From Pseudoclavibacter sp. 13-3 (GTDB taxonomy: Bacteria > Actinomycetota > Actinomycetes > Actinomycetales > Microbacteriaceae): a stretch of DNA of 64,000 nucleotides. The stretch lies in the NCBI RefSeq assembly GCF_021168475.1, contig NZ_JAJOZT010000005.1:62001-126000 (forward strand), written 5' to 3'. The notes beneath the pieces were generated by a model, which saw nothing but the letters and a program-made list of their open reading frames with translations, did not search any database and had not been told where the DNA came from. Positions 1 through 8,573 of this stretch are shown piece after piece. Position numbers and translations under genes: made by a program. The stretch's first letter is position 1, and every line of letters begins with the position of its first letter.

Positions 1-264
1 ACGGCACCAATGACACATGGTCGGCGTGCGCGGGGCCGCCGCTGCGCGGGTCAGCAGCACCCCGACCGGGTCGCCGTCGAGGCGCGGCAGCACGACGTAG
101 GCACGTCGCGCATACTTCGGGTCGCGCCACCCCAGGTAGTCGAGCTGCTGCCAGTCGTCTTCGGTGAGTGCCGCGAAGTCGTCGCGAAATGTGAGCTCCT
201 TCATCTCGCGCCGCGAGGCGTTGACGAACGATGAGCGGATGAATGATTCGGTGAGAGACTGCAT
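1..264 (-). CDS. FBP-domain (EF-G-binding-like) zinc-finger protein, partial
   Basis: Partial gene; its 3' part lies beyond the left edge of the window. Read on the minus strand, the ATG is at 264, preceded by an AAAGG Shine-Dalgarno-like run. The visible 88 residues begin MQSLTESFIRSSFVNASR and contain the family hallmark FLGWRDPK-like stretch (here YLGWRDPK), ending in MCHWC, the first half of a treble-clef C-x-x-C. This layout matches actinobacterial FBP-domain proteins related to fusidic-acid-resistance FusB/FusC factors that bind elongation factor G on the ribosome. The second Cys pair cannot be checked. A role in ribosome or EF-G rescue is inferred from the family only. No operon partner is visible upstream. 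Confidence 0.75.
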   Translation of the reverse strand, partial: MQSLTESFIRSSFVNASRREMKELTFRDDFAALTEDDWQQLDYLGWRDPKYARRAYVVLPRLDGDPVGVLLTRAAAAPRTPTMCHWCR

Positions 265-470
265 AGGAATGCCTTTCGCGGCCCGGAACGTCGAAGAAGC
301 GTCGCGTCGCCGCAGAGAGATGGTGAGTATGTGATCGGGTTCGCTCGATCGCCGTGCACGACGGAACGTCGAACACGGCGAGAGCAGCCGCGCTAATCAC
401 CGTCGGCGAGCGCTTCGCCGACGACCTCCTCGCGTTGGGCATACATCTCTCGGTAGTTCACGCGGAGAGT
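265..470. other. Intergenic, no supported gene
   Basis: About 200 bases between two minus-strand genes. A short minus-strand reading frame follows the DUF1801 stop codon in the same frame (about 20 codons starting GTG near 455), but it has no Shine-Dalgarno and no recognisable product, so it is not called. Confidence 0.5.
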
Positions 471-923
471 CTACTCAGCCGCACTCGCAGCACGACGCAC
501 CAGCGCACGCACCTGAGCATCCACCGAATCGTTCCAGGCCGTGACGGCGAACGAGGTCGGCCAGATGACCCCGTCGTCGAGTCGCGCGTCTTCGCTGAAA
601 CCGAGCGTCGCGTACCGGGTGTCGAACTTCGACGAGGGCTGCAGGAACACGATGACTTTGCCGCCCCTCGCGTATGACGGAAACCCGTACCACGTCTTGG
701 CCGCAAGATGCGGGGCCTCGTCGGCCACGATCAGGTGCAGACGCTGCGCGATCAGGGCATCGAGGCCGTCGAGCGCGTCGATCGCCGCAAGGCACGCCTC
801 GTACTCACGGGCCTTCTTCGCGGCGCCTTTGACTCCGCTGACAGAGCGCAGCTCTTCGGCGCGCTGGCGCATCGCCTCGCGCTCGCTCGCGCTGAACCCG
901 TCGGTGTGATCTTGGTCTGACAT
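471..923 (-). CDS. DUF1801 / YdhG-type iron-chaperone-like protein
   Basis: A 150-residue cytosolic protein of the DUF1801 (YdhG/frataxin-like fold) group. The central and C-terminal part is diagnostic: TWYGFPSYARGGKVIVFLQ, then KFDTRYATLGFSEDARLDDG and IWPTSFA, which line up with the conserved motifs of actinobacterial members. The first 60 residues are charged and helical (an Arg/Glu/Lys-rich segment), common in these proteins. The start is the ATG at 923, preceded by an AGAGAGG run. It stands alone and is divergent from the riboswitch-controlled tenA unit, with the promoters in the roughly 170-base gap. The family's biochemical role is poorly known; some members are described as iron chaperones, and a specific substrate cannot be assigned here. 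Confidence 0.8.
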   Translation of the reverse strand: MSDQDHTDGFSASEREAMRQRAEELRSVSGVKGAAKKAREYEACLAAIDALDGLDALIAQRLHLIVADEAPHLAAKTWYGFPSYARGGKVIVFLQPSSKFDTRYATLGFSEDARLDDGVIWPTSFAVTAWNDSVDAQVRALVRRAASAAE

Positions 924-984
924 GTGCGGCCTCTCTGCCGGAAGATGTTCTGCCAGCGTAGTAGAGCCGGCCTGCGCCTGCTGC

Positions 985-990
985 TACGCT
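985..990 (+). promoter_or_regulatory. Putative -10 box for the tenA riboswitch transcript
   Basis: TACGCT about 10 bases upstream of the first aptamer bases; transcription from here would start the leader just ahead of the TPP aptamer. Confidence 0.4.
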
Positions 991-1000
991 CGGCGGTGTC

Positions 1001-1090
1001 CACACGGGTGCCCCGGTCACGGGGCTGAGATCAGGCTGCCGACGCCTGCGACCGTCGAACCTGTCCGGGTCATGCCGGCGAAGGAAGAAT
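1001..1090 (+). promoter_or_regulatory. TPP (THI-box) riboswitch
   Basis: The leader carries the conserved TPP aptamer landmarks in order: ACGGGTGCC near the 5' end, GGGGCTGAGATC in the pyrimidine-sensor arm (1021-1032), then ACCGTCGAACCTG, CCGGGTCATGCCGGCG and GAAGGAAG closing the pyrophosphate arm. It sits directly upstream of tenA, whose ATG is about 12 bases after the aptamer. With the ribosome-binding region GGGAG immediately downstream and no clear terminator hairpin between aptamer and ATG, control is more likely at translation initiation (inference). Thiamine pyrophosphate binding would repress the salvage gene. Confidence 0.9.
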
Positions 1091-1101
1091 GGGAGTCATT
1101 C

Positions 1102-1809
1102 ATGCACGCAACCACCGCATCCGATCACGACGAGACGTCCGCCGCCCACCCGAGCGCAGCATCCGCCGGCCAGCGCTTCACCGACTCGCTGCGCGACGAC
1201 AACGCGGCGAACTGGCAGGCGGTCGTCGAGCACCGCTTCGTCTCAGAGCTCTTCGACGGTTCGATCGACGACTCGGTGATGTCGGGGTACCTGATTCAGG
1301 ACCACCGCTTTCTCGACGGCTTTCTGGCGTTGATCGGGGCGGCCGTGGCCAGCGCCGACACGTTGGATGCTCGACTGAAGCTCGCCGCGTTCGCCGGCGA
1401 CGTGGCCGGCGACGAGAGCACGTACTTTCTGCGCTGCTTCGCGAAGTTCGGGGTGAGCGAGGCCGACCGCGCGAGGATTCCCGACACGGCGGCCACGGCC
1501 GGGTTCAAGCGGGTCTTTCAGGATGCCGCGGACACCCGGAACTACACCATCATTCTGTCGGTGCTGCTGGTGTCGGAGTGGTCGTACCTGAGCTGGGCCG
1601 TGCGCGCGCCCGAGCAGGCGCCCAAGAGCTTCGTGCACGCAGAGTGGATCACACTGCACGACAACCCGCCGTTCCGGGAGCTGGTCGAGTTTCTGCGCAG
1701 CGAGCTCGACCGCGTCGGGCCGACCCATGCCGCTGAGGCACGGGAGTTCTTCGGCCGCACCGTGCAGCTCGAGCTCGACTTCTTCGACCAGTCGTACGAG
1801 CAGCGGTGA
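1102..1809 (+). CDS. tenA: TenA family aminopyrimidine aminohydrolase/thiaminase II-like (thiamin salvage)
   Basis: A 235-residue TENA/THI-4 family protein that salvages thiamin by hydrolysing pyrimidine breakdown products. The start is the ATG at 1102, just after a TPP riboswitch and a GGGAG ribosome-binding site; an upstream in-frame ATG lies before the aptamer and is excluded. Seen: YLIQDHRFLDGF near residues 63-74, GDESTYF near 103-109, and LLVSEWSYLSWA at 155-166. Classical TenA has its catalytic Cys in the last region; here the motif reads S-E-W with no Cys, as in the TenA_E group, which usually prefers amino-HMP. Stand-alone gene; no other thi gene is adjacent. The riboswitch is strong independent support for the thiamin assignment. 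Confidence 0.92.
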   Translation: MHATTASDHDETSAAHPSAASAGQRFTDSLRDDNAANWQAVVEHRFVSELFDGSIDDSVMSGYLIQDHRFLDGFLALIGAAVASADTLDARLKLAAFAGDVAGDESTYFLRCFAKFGVSEADRARIPDTAATAGFKRVFQDAADTRNYTIILSVLLVSEWSYLSWAVRAPEQAPKSFVHAEWITLHDNPPFRELVEFLRSELDRVGPTHAAEAREFFGRTVQLELDFFDQSYEQR

Positions 1810-1886
1810 AGCGCCGTCGGGTGAGGCTCGGACCATGCGACACAGGGACATGAGCGCAAACCGGTCAGCTGCAGGCGCGTGAAATG

Positions 1887-1924
1887 CAGAAGGCCGGAAA
1901 CCCGATTGGGCTTCCGGCCTTCTG
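1887..1924. terminator. Bidirectional hairpin terminator between tenA and tRNA-fMet
   Basis: CAGAAGGCCGGAA and TTCCGGCCTTCTG form a 13-bp perfect stem around a 12-base loop. It lies about 80 bases past tenA and about 20 bases past the 3' end of the convergent tRNA gene, so it can serve both. There is no long T-run. Confidence 0.8.
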
Positions 1925-1945
1925 TGCACCGCGTCGGCGCTTCTG

Positions 1946-2019
1946 TTGCGGGGGCTGGATTTGAACCAACGACCTCCGGGTTATGAGCCCGGCGAGCTAC
2001 CGAACTGCTCCACCCCGCG
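1946..2019 (-). tRNA. Initiator tRNA-Met (CAT)
   Basis: Minus-strand cloverleaf: acceptor CGCGGGG / CCCCGCA with the C1-A72 mismatch typical of bacterial initiators, anticodon arm CCGGG-CTCATAA-CCCGG with anticodon CAT and the three consecutive G-C pairs of initiators, T-arm loop TTCAAAT. CCA is not encoded. A TAGTGT -10-like box lies about 13 bases upstream of the 5' end. Confidence 0.96.
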
Positions 2020-2123
2020 GCACAAGAGATAACACTAGCACCGATCTGCATCTGCGTCTACTCTGCGTCGGTTCCACGTCAGTTCTGCCGGTTCGGGGAC
2101 GGCCTGACGCAGGAGGGGAAAAC

Positions 2124-2140
2124 CTCCTCCTGCAGGATGA
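2124..2140. promoter_or_regulatory. Putative operator, copy 1 (upstream of the kinase/regulator pair)
   Basis: The 17-mer CTCCTCCTGCAGGATGA, with a perfect palindromic core TCCTGCAGGA, is repeated identically at 4370-4386 ahead of the ABC transporter genes. Here it is also the right half of a larger inverted repeat (GCAGGAGG ... CCTCCTGC). It overlaps the -35 region of the kinase promoter, the place expected for a response-regulator site. Binding by the adjacent regulator is inferred. Confidence 0.55.
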
Positions 2141-2168
2141 CCCGGCGCCAGGGGGCGCGCCCTACAGT
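2138..2168 (+). promoter_or_regulatory. Kinase/regulator promoter (leaderless)
   Basis: ATGACC (-35-like) and TACAGT (-10, 2163-2168) are separated by about 19 bases; the GTG start of the kinase follows 7 bases after the -10 box, so the mRNA would be leaderless. Confidence 0.5.
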
Positions 2169-2175
2169 TGGGAGT

Positions 2176-3507
2176 GTGAGCAGACCGAGAACTTCGAGCG
2201 CTGAGGCTGGTCCGACGCTCGCCCACCGCCCGCGCCGGGGCATGGTCGGCCGCGTGCTGCACTGGTTCGCGACGCACGTGCAGCTGGTCGACACACTGCT
2301 TGTCGCCGCGCTCTCGATGGTGCTCGTGCTGCCCTTCGCTCTCGTGGGCTTCGGCAGCCCCTTCGACCACACGAACTGGCAGAACGAACCCTGGACAGGC
2401 TTTCTCTTCTCGGTACTCGTCACGGCACCCCTGATCTGGCGCCGCACGCACACACTGCCCGCAGGCATCGCGATGGCGGCGGTGTGCGTGCTGCAGGTCG
2501 TGCTCGGCGTCCAGGTGCTGCCCGCTGACGCCCTCGTGCTCATGATGGTCTACGCGCTCGCTGCCTATGCTCCTCGCTGGGCTTCGATCGGCGGATTCTG
2601 GCTGGCGATCGCAGGCGCCGCAGCCCTCGTCGTTCGGTACCGTGCCATGCCGCTGTCCTCCGCATCCGATCCGGTGGATGAATCAGGCGAGATCACCCAG
2701 CCGGTGCTCGGCATGATTCTGGCCATGGCCCTCTTCTTCGGCTTCGTCGCCGCATCGGTCACCGCAGCCTGGCTGCTCGGCGCGATCACCCGCAACCGCA
2801 TCGCCCAGCAGCGCGACCTGCGCGAGCACGCCGAGCGTCTTGAGATTCAGCAGCAGCAGGAGCGCGACCTCGCCGCCGCAGACGAGCGCGCCCGCATCGC
2901 CCGTGAGATGCACGATGTCGTCGCCCACTCCCTCTCAGTGATCATCACCCAGGCCGACGGAGCCCGGTATGCCTCGCGCAACGACCCCGAGATCGCCCGC
3001 CGCACGCTTGAGACCATCGCCGAGACCGGTCGCTCGTCGCTGCACGAGATGCGCCGCCTGCTGGGGGTGCTGCACGACGACTCGAGCTCCGGGACCCGGC
3101 CGATGCCGACCGTCGCCGACATCCCAGACCTCGTCGATACCGTGCAGCTGTCGGGCACGCGGGCGAAGCTCACCGTCAGCGGCGACGAGGCCCGCGTCTC
3201 GCGTCTCACCGCCGGCGCCCAGCTCGTGGCCTACCGCGTGGTGCAGGAGGCGCTCACCAACACCCTCAAGCACGCCGGCACCAACCCCCACGCAACTGTC
3301 GCTCTGCGCTGGGGGCCGCGCACGCTGCAGCTGCAGATCGATGACGACGGCCGCGGCGCGCTCAGCAGCGACGACGGCGAGGGCAACGGCCTGCGCGGCA
3401 TGCGCGAACGTCTCGCGCTCTACGACGGCAATGTGCAGGCCGGCCCGCGTGCCGGCGGCGGCTTCAGCGTGCACGCGACGCTGCCCTACGAGAACGGAGC
3501 CTCATGA
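2176..3507 (+). CDS. NarL-type sensor histidine kinase
   Basis: About 443 residues. The N-terminal half holds roughly five hydrophobic membrane segments (about 40-60, 75-90, 95-125, 135-155, 180-205) with short loops, so the sensor is membrane-embedded. A coiled stretch leads to a HisKA_3 dimerisation box RIAREMHDVVAHSL with the phospho-accepting His at about residue 246, and a C-terminal HATPase with NTLKHAG (N box), DDDGRG and GNGLRGMRER. The start is GTG at 2176, 7 bases after a TACAGT -10 box; an earlier ATG at 2137 lies inside the promoter. It overlaps the regulator gene by ATGA. The pair most likely senses envelope stress or an antimicrobial handled by the following ABC exporter (inference from context). 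Confidence 0.93.
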   Translation: MSRPRTSSAEAGPTLAHRPRRGMVGRVLHWFATHVQLVDTLLVAALSMVLVLPFALVGFGSPFDHTNWQNEPWTGFLFSVLVTAPLIWRRTHTLPAGIAMAAVCVLQVVLGVQVLPADALVLMMVYALAAYAPRWASIGGFWLAIAGAAALVVRYRAMPLSSASDPVDESGEITQPVLGMILAMALFFGFVAASVTAAWLLGAITRNRIAQQRDLREHAERLEIQQQQERDLAAADERARIAREMHDVVAHSLSVIITQADGARYASRNDPEIARRTLETIAETGRSSLHEMRRLLGVLHDDSSSGTRPMPTVADIPDLVDTVQLSGTRAKLTVSGDEARVSRLTAGAQLVAYRVVQEALTNTLKHAGTNPHATVALRWGPRTLQLQIDDDGRGALSSDDGEGNGLRGMRERLALYDGNVQAGPRAGGGFSVHATLPYENGAS

Positions 3508-4298
3508 CGACGACCGACCCTGACCGTGCGCAGACCGCACCGGCCGAGACGTCGCGCCCCGACGCCTCGCACATCGACGTCGCGATCGTCGACGATCAGG
3601 CACTCGTGCGCGGCGGGCTGAGCATGCTGGTCGACTCCCAGCCTGACCTCACCGTCACCGTACAGGCCGGCAACGGGCAGGCTGCCGTCGAACAGCTGCG
3701 AGCGCACCCCGCCGACGTCGTGCTCATGGACGTGCGCATGCCGATCATGGACGGCATCGCCGCGACCGCCCGCGTGCTCGCCGACCACCCCGCGACGCGG
3801 GTGATCGTGCTCACCACCTTCGACCTGGACGAATACGTGCTGCGTGCGATCGAGGCGGGAGCCAGCGGCTTTCTGCTCAAAGACGCCCGACCCGAAGACC
3901 TGCTCGCGGCGATTCGCACCGTGTGCCGCGGCGATGCCGTGATCTCGCCGTCGATGACGCGTCGCCTGCTGGCGCACGTCGTGCCGATGCTGCAGACCAG
4001 AGCTGCGGCGGATGCCGGCGCGCGCCCGCCCCGCTCACCCGAGCCCGCAGACCTCCCGAGCACGGCATCCGCCCGCGTCGCGATCGCGACGCTCACCCCA
4101 CGCGAACGCGAGGTGCTGGTGCTGATGAGCGAGGCGCTGTCGAACGCCGAGATCGCCGCCCGACTGCATCTGTCTGAGACCACGGTGAAGACGCACGTGG
4201 GGCACGTGCTGATGAAGCTCGATGCGCGGGACCGTGTGCAGGCGGTCGTGCAGGCATTCCATGCGGGCATCGCGGCTCCGGCGCCCGACGCCGACTGA
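3504..4298 (+). CDS. NarL/LuxR-family response regulator
   Basis: A 264-residue DNA-binding partner of the kinase, translationally coupled to it through a 4-base ATGA overlap. The receiver domain spans about residues 25-140: acidic pocket IVDD (D30, D31), phospho-acceptor D76 in VVLMDVRMP, and K126 in LLKDA. A linker of about 50 residues rich in Ala/Pro leads to a LuxR-type helix-turn-helix, LTPREREVL through ETTVKTHVGHVL, in the last 65 residues. It probably binds the 17-bp palindrome-containing site found upstream of its own operon and of the downstream ABC transporter. Past the stop, GGGCGTTC at 4306 can pair with GAACGCCC at 4350-4357 as a weak terminator-like hairpin. Confidence 0.95.
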   Translation: MTTTDPDRAQTAPAETSRPDASHIDVAIVDDQALVRGGLSMLVDSQPDLTVTVQAGNGQAAVEQLRAHPADVVLMDVRMPIMDGIAATARVLADHPATRVIVLTTFDLDEYVLRAIEAGASGFLLKDARPEDLLAAIRTVCRGDAVISPSMTRRLLAHVVPMLQTRAAADAGARPPRSPEPADLPSTASARVAIATLTPREREVLVLMSEALSNAEIAARLHLSETTVKTHVGHVLMKLDARDRVQAVVQAFHAGIAAPAPDAD

Positions 4299-4369
4299 GC
4301 GTTCTGGGCGTTCTGGGCATCTGCGAGCGACGAGCACCTGGGTGAACGCGAACGCCCGAGCATCTCGGT

Positions 4370-4386
4370 CTCCTCCTGCAGGATGA
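4370..4386. promoter_or_regulatory. Putative operator, copy 2 (upstream of the ABC exporter)
   Basis: Exact second copy of the 17-mer at 2124-2140, including the palindromic core. It lies about 110 bases before the ATPase start codon. No convincing -10 box could be placed with confidence. Confidence 0.5.
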
Positions 4387-4494
4387 GACCTCGAGAATCC
4401 TCCTCTGGCACGACGCGCCCGCAGGCGGACTCGGCGATGCTGTGGGTATCAGGTCGCAGCGGGCTCGCTCGACCGCCCACCACAGAGGAGTGTC

Positions 4495-5283
<789 letters not shown>

Positions 5284-5284
5284 G

Positions 5285-7999
5285 ATGCTGCGCACGACCC
5301 TCTCCACTCTGCGCGCGCACTGGTCGCGCCTCGTCGCCGTCGCCGTCGCGGTGGTGCTCGCCGTCGCGTTCGTCGCGGCGACGCTCATGCTCAACGCCTC
5401 CTTCCAGCAGACCCTGCGGCACACGCTGGGCTCAGATCTGACCAACGCCGACGTGCTCGTCGCACCGCAGCCTGCCAGCGCGAACGACGCCGACCACGGC
5501 GATGACGGTGACGACGAGGCGGGCGCGAGCGGGGCATCCGCCGCACGTCTCACCCTCGACCAGCTGCACGCGGTGCAGCATCTGCCGCAGGTCGAAGCGG
5601 TCGGGGCTGATCAGACGGCGTCGCTCGCGCTCGCGCTCGACGGGCGCAGCCAGCCGGTCTCGGCGAGCGTGCAGCTGCCGATGCCGCTGCGCCCGCACGC
5701 GCTGGTCGACGGCTCATGGGTGACCGGTGACGGCCAGATGACGATGGATGCCCAGGGCGCCGACCAGCTCGGCCTGCACGTGGGCGACCGGGTGCGGTTC
5801 ACGAACGCCGGCGGGTCGCCCGTCGAGGTCACGCTGGTCGGTCTGACCGAGACGAGCAGCTCGCCGGGCAGCGGCATGGCTCCGCAGGTGTCGTTGTCTG
5901 AGAGTTCGCTGCTCGCCGCGATCATGAGCACTCTGCCGGCTGACATCGGCTCGAGCTCTGCGGGCACCGCCGACCTGCTGCCCATGACGAGCATTCGTGT
6001 GCAGGCGAAGGCGGGCGTCTCGCCTGACCAGGCGCGTGATGCGGTGGCCGGGGCGATCTCGTCGGCCACTCCGGCCTCGGCGGGCGACAGGCTCACGGTG
6101 CGCACCACGGAGCAGGTCGTCACCGATCAGGTCAAGCAGTTCACCGGCCAGACCGACGTGCTGACCGGGATGCTGCTCGCCTTCGCCGTGATCGCGCTGA
6201 TCGTGTGCGTGCTCGTCATCGCGAACACGTTCTCGGTGATTGTCGCGCAGCGCACTCGCGAACTTGCGATGCTGCGCTGTCTCGGCGCCAGTCGTGGACA
6301 GGTGCGCGGCAGCGTGCTGCTCGAAGCACTGGTGATGAGCGTGGTCGCCTCGGGGCTGGGTGTGGTGGTCGCGGCGCTGATGATGTCGGGTGCCGTCGCC
6401 CTCTCTCGGTCGAGCGGCGACGGCATGCTCACCGAGCTGTCGGTGCCGGTCTCATCGGTCGTGGTCAGCTTGCTCGCCGGCATCGTCGTCACGCTGATCG
6501 CCGCCTGGCAGCCGGCTCGCTCGGCGACGCGCGTGGCGCCGCTCGCCGCGCTGCGTCCTGAGCTGGCCGCGCCGACCAGAACCCGCGCGGGCCGCACCCG
6601 AGTGATCGTCGGGCTCGTGCTCTTCGCGGCCGGCACCGCACTGCAGTGGTATGGCTGGACGACCGCGCACCAGCCGATGACCGACGGCGCCGCAGAGCAG
6701 CAGCTGCTGACCGGTCTCGGCGGCGGCGTGCTCGGCTCGGCGCTGAGCATCGTCGGCGTGGTCATGCTCGCGATCGTGATCGTGCCGCCGCTGGTGCGTG
6801 CGATCGGCTCGCTGCTCGCACTGACCGGTGTGCCGGGACAGATGGCGACCCTCAACACGTCTCGGAACCCGCGGCGCACTGCGGCCACGGCATCCGCGCT
6901 GCTCATCGGCGTCACGCTGGTGACCACCGTGTTCACCGGCGCGTCGGTCGCCAAGGCGACCCTGCTCACGGCCGTGGACGAGGCCCGGCCGGTCGACGTC
7001 AAAGTGTTTCTGACGCCGCAGAGTCGTGAGGCAAGCACCGACCAGCAGTGGATCGATGATCGCGTGCAGCGGCTCGCCGTGATCGACGACGTGCAGTCGG
7101 TCGGCATTGTGCAGGGCATCGTCGTGGGCGACTCGGCGTCGTTCGTCGGGCAGAATGCCCCGACCTCGGCACAGCTCACCCAGCTCGAGGCGGTCGATCC
7201 ACAGACCTGGCAGCGGGTGGCGAAGGCTCCTCTGCCGGCGACCTCGCCTGACACAGTGACCGTCGTCGACGAGGCGCTGCCTGACGGAAGCGTGCCCGGC
7301 GGAGAGATGAGCATGACCGGGCCCGACGGACGAACCGCGTCTCTGCACCTGCAGCACGGCATGAAGAACCCGTACTTCGGCGCACTGGTCGACGAGCCCA
7401 CGCTCGATCGGGTGGCGAGTGAGATCGGGGTGCCCGTCACCACGACGAGCATCATCATGCAGCTCGCCCCGGGTCTCGACGCCCAGGCGGTGCAGCATGT
7501 GGCCGAGCAGATCGGCACGATCATGCCCGACGACTACGTGTCGCCCGCCCAGCTCGAAAAGCTGATGTACGAGCAGATCATCGACGTGCTGCTGTCGATC
7601 GTGACCGGGCTGCTCGCGATCGCGGTGGTCATCGCGGTGATCGGGGTGACGAACACGCTGTCGCTGTCGGTGATCGAACGGGTGCGCGAGAACGCACTGC
7701 TGCGAGCGCTCGGTCTCACGAAGCGTCAGCTGCGGGCGATGCTCGGCATGGAGTCGGTTCTGGTATCGATCGTGGCGACGGCGATCGGCCTGATGCTCGG
7801 CACTGCGTACGGGCTGCTCGGTGTGGGCATTCTGTTCGGGCAGACCCTCGGCACCGGCATCGACATCTCATGGCAGCTGCCATGGGTGCAGTACCTGCTG
7901 TTCGTGGTGACAGCGGTGCTGGTCGGCCTGCTGGCGTCGGTGCTGCCGGCCAGGCGTGCGGCCCGGCTGTCACCGGTCGAGGGACTCTCGAACGAGTAG
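5285..7999 (+). CDS. FtsX/MacB-like ABC permease
   Basis: A 904-residue permease with the duplicated FtsX layout of Gram-positive antimicrobial-peptide and lipoprotein-type exporters. The first membrane helix is near residues 13-35 and is followed by a large extracytoplasmic region to about 285. The first FtsX core (about 290-425) contains RTRELAMLRCLGASRGQV. A second set of helices begins near 440, with a second external domain (about 560-760), and the terminal FtsX core (about 765-895) contains RENALLRALGLTKRQL. An Asp/Gly/His-rich stretch of about 20 residues sits near 60-80. It starts one base after the ATPase stop. Substrate unknown; bacitracin- or peptide-type resistance is only a contextual guess. 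Confidence 0.93.
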   Translation: MLRTTLSTLRAHWSRLVAVAVAVVLAVAFVAATLMLNASFQQTLRHTLGSDLTNADVLVAPQPASANDADHGDDGDDEAGASGASAARLTLDQLHAVQHLPQVEAVGADQTASLALALDGRSQPVSASVQLPMPLRPHALVDGSWVTGDGQMTMDAQGADQLGLHVGDRVRFTNAGGSPVEVTLVGLTETSSSPGSGMAPQVSLSESSLLAAIMSTLPADIGSSSAGTADLLPMTSIRVQAKAGVSPDQARDAVAGAISSATPASAGDRLTVRTTEQVVTDQVKQFTGQTDVLTGMLLAFAVIALIVCVLVIANTFSVIVAQRTRELAMLRCLGASRGQVRGSVLLEALVMSVVASGLGVVVAALMMSGAVALSRSSGDGMLTELSVPVSSVVVSLLAGIVVTLIAAWQPARSATRVAPLAALRPELAAPTRTRAGRTRVIVGLVLFAAGTALQWYGWTTAHQPMTDGAAEQQLLTGLGGGVLGSALSIVGVVMLAIVIVPPLVRAIGSLLALTGVPGQMATLNTSRNPRRTAATASALLIGVTLVTTVFTGASVAKATLLTAVDEARPVDVKVFLTPQSREASTDQQWIDDRVQRLAVIDDVQSVGIVQGIVVGDSASFVGQNAPTSAQLTQLEAVDPQTWQRVAKAPLPATSPDTVTVVDEALPDGSVPGGEMSMTGPDGRTASLHLQHGMKNPYFGALVDEPTLDRVASEIGVPVTTTSIIMQLAPGLDAQAVQHVAEQIGTIMPDDYVSPAQLEKLMYEQIIDVLLSIVTGLLAIAVVIAVIGVTNTLSLSVIERVRENALLRALGLTKRQLRAMLGMESVLVSIVATAIGLMLGTAYGLLGVGILFGQTLGTGIDISWQLPWVQYLLFVVTAVLVGLLASVLPARRAARLSPVEGLSNE

Positions 8000-8073
8000 G
8001 CGGGCTGAGGCCGGCAGACGCGCGGCGGCGGTGTCTCGGGGTGTCCTTTCCCGAAGCGCCGCCGCCGTCTGCT

Positions 8074-8107
<34 letters not shown>

Positions 8108-8127
8108 AATCGTGGCAGAATCGCGAC

Positions 8128-8475
8128 ATGACCTCGGATGCGGCGCTCGCGCAGTTGCTCGACAGTCTGGCGGCTGCGCAGGAGCGCGAACGCCTGGCAG
8201 CCGCACAGCTGGTCGAGGTGCGACGCCTGCAAGCCTGCGGTGAGGCTGATGACGAGCACGACCCCGAGGGCGTGCCGGCGTCGTTCGAATGGTCGAAGGC
8301 CGCGGCGCTGCTCGAAGCGGCGCAGGCCGAGCGTGCGGCGATCGAGGCTGCAGTGCGTCGCGCCCGCCTGGGAGCCTATGGGATCTGTGCCCGCTGTGGC
8401 CGCCCGATCGATCCTCGACGACTCGCGGCCCGCCCTGCTGCGACGCTCTGCATCGACTGCGCACAGCGAGCCTGA
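8128..8475 (+). CDS. DksA/TraR-type C4 zinc-finger protein
   Basis: A 115-residue TraR/DksA-family protein. The N-terminal two thirds are helical and coiled-coil-like (Ala/Glu/Arg-rich, AAAQERERLAAAQL), and the C-terminus carries the C-x2-C ... C-x2-C finger CARCGRPIDPRRL ... CIDCAQ. DksA-like proteins bind RNA polymerase through the secondary channel; in actinobacteria most are uncharacterised. The ATG at 8128 follows a CAGAAT -10-like box by 6 bases, which suggests a leaderless mRNA; longer upstream frames run through the promoter and repeats and are not credible. The acidic tip residues of true DksA are not obvious, so a regulatory effect on RNA polymerase is uncertain. Confidence 0.85.
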   Translation: MTSDAALAQLLDSLAAAQERERLAAAQLVEVRRLQACGEADDEHDPEGVPASFEWSKAAALLEAAQAERAAIEAAVRRARLGAYGICARCGRPIDPRRLAARPAATLCIDCAQRA

Positions 8476-8573
8476 CTCGTCGAGTCCGTTCACAACGGTC
8501 TCTCGCGCGTCTGCTGTCAGGGTGCACTCTTCGTAGTCTCGTGCCGAATCATCCGTCTTCGGAAAGGCACATC

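Noticed and set aside
265-470. Small minus-strand ORF with the ending REEVVGEALADGD
   Set aside because: About 20 codons, no ribosome-binding site and in the same frame as the DUF1801 stop codon; not supported as a gene.
2124-2140. Kinase-site palindrome as a member of the GCTCCTGC repeat family
   Set aside because: It shares CTCCTGC but lacks the GCTCC flank, is a perfect palindrome and is tied to two promoters; treated as separate.
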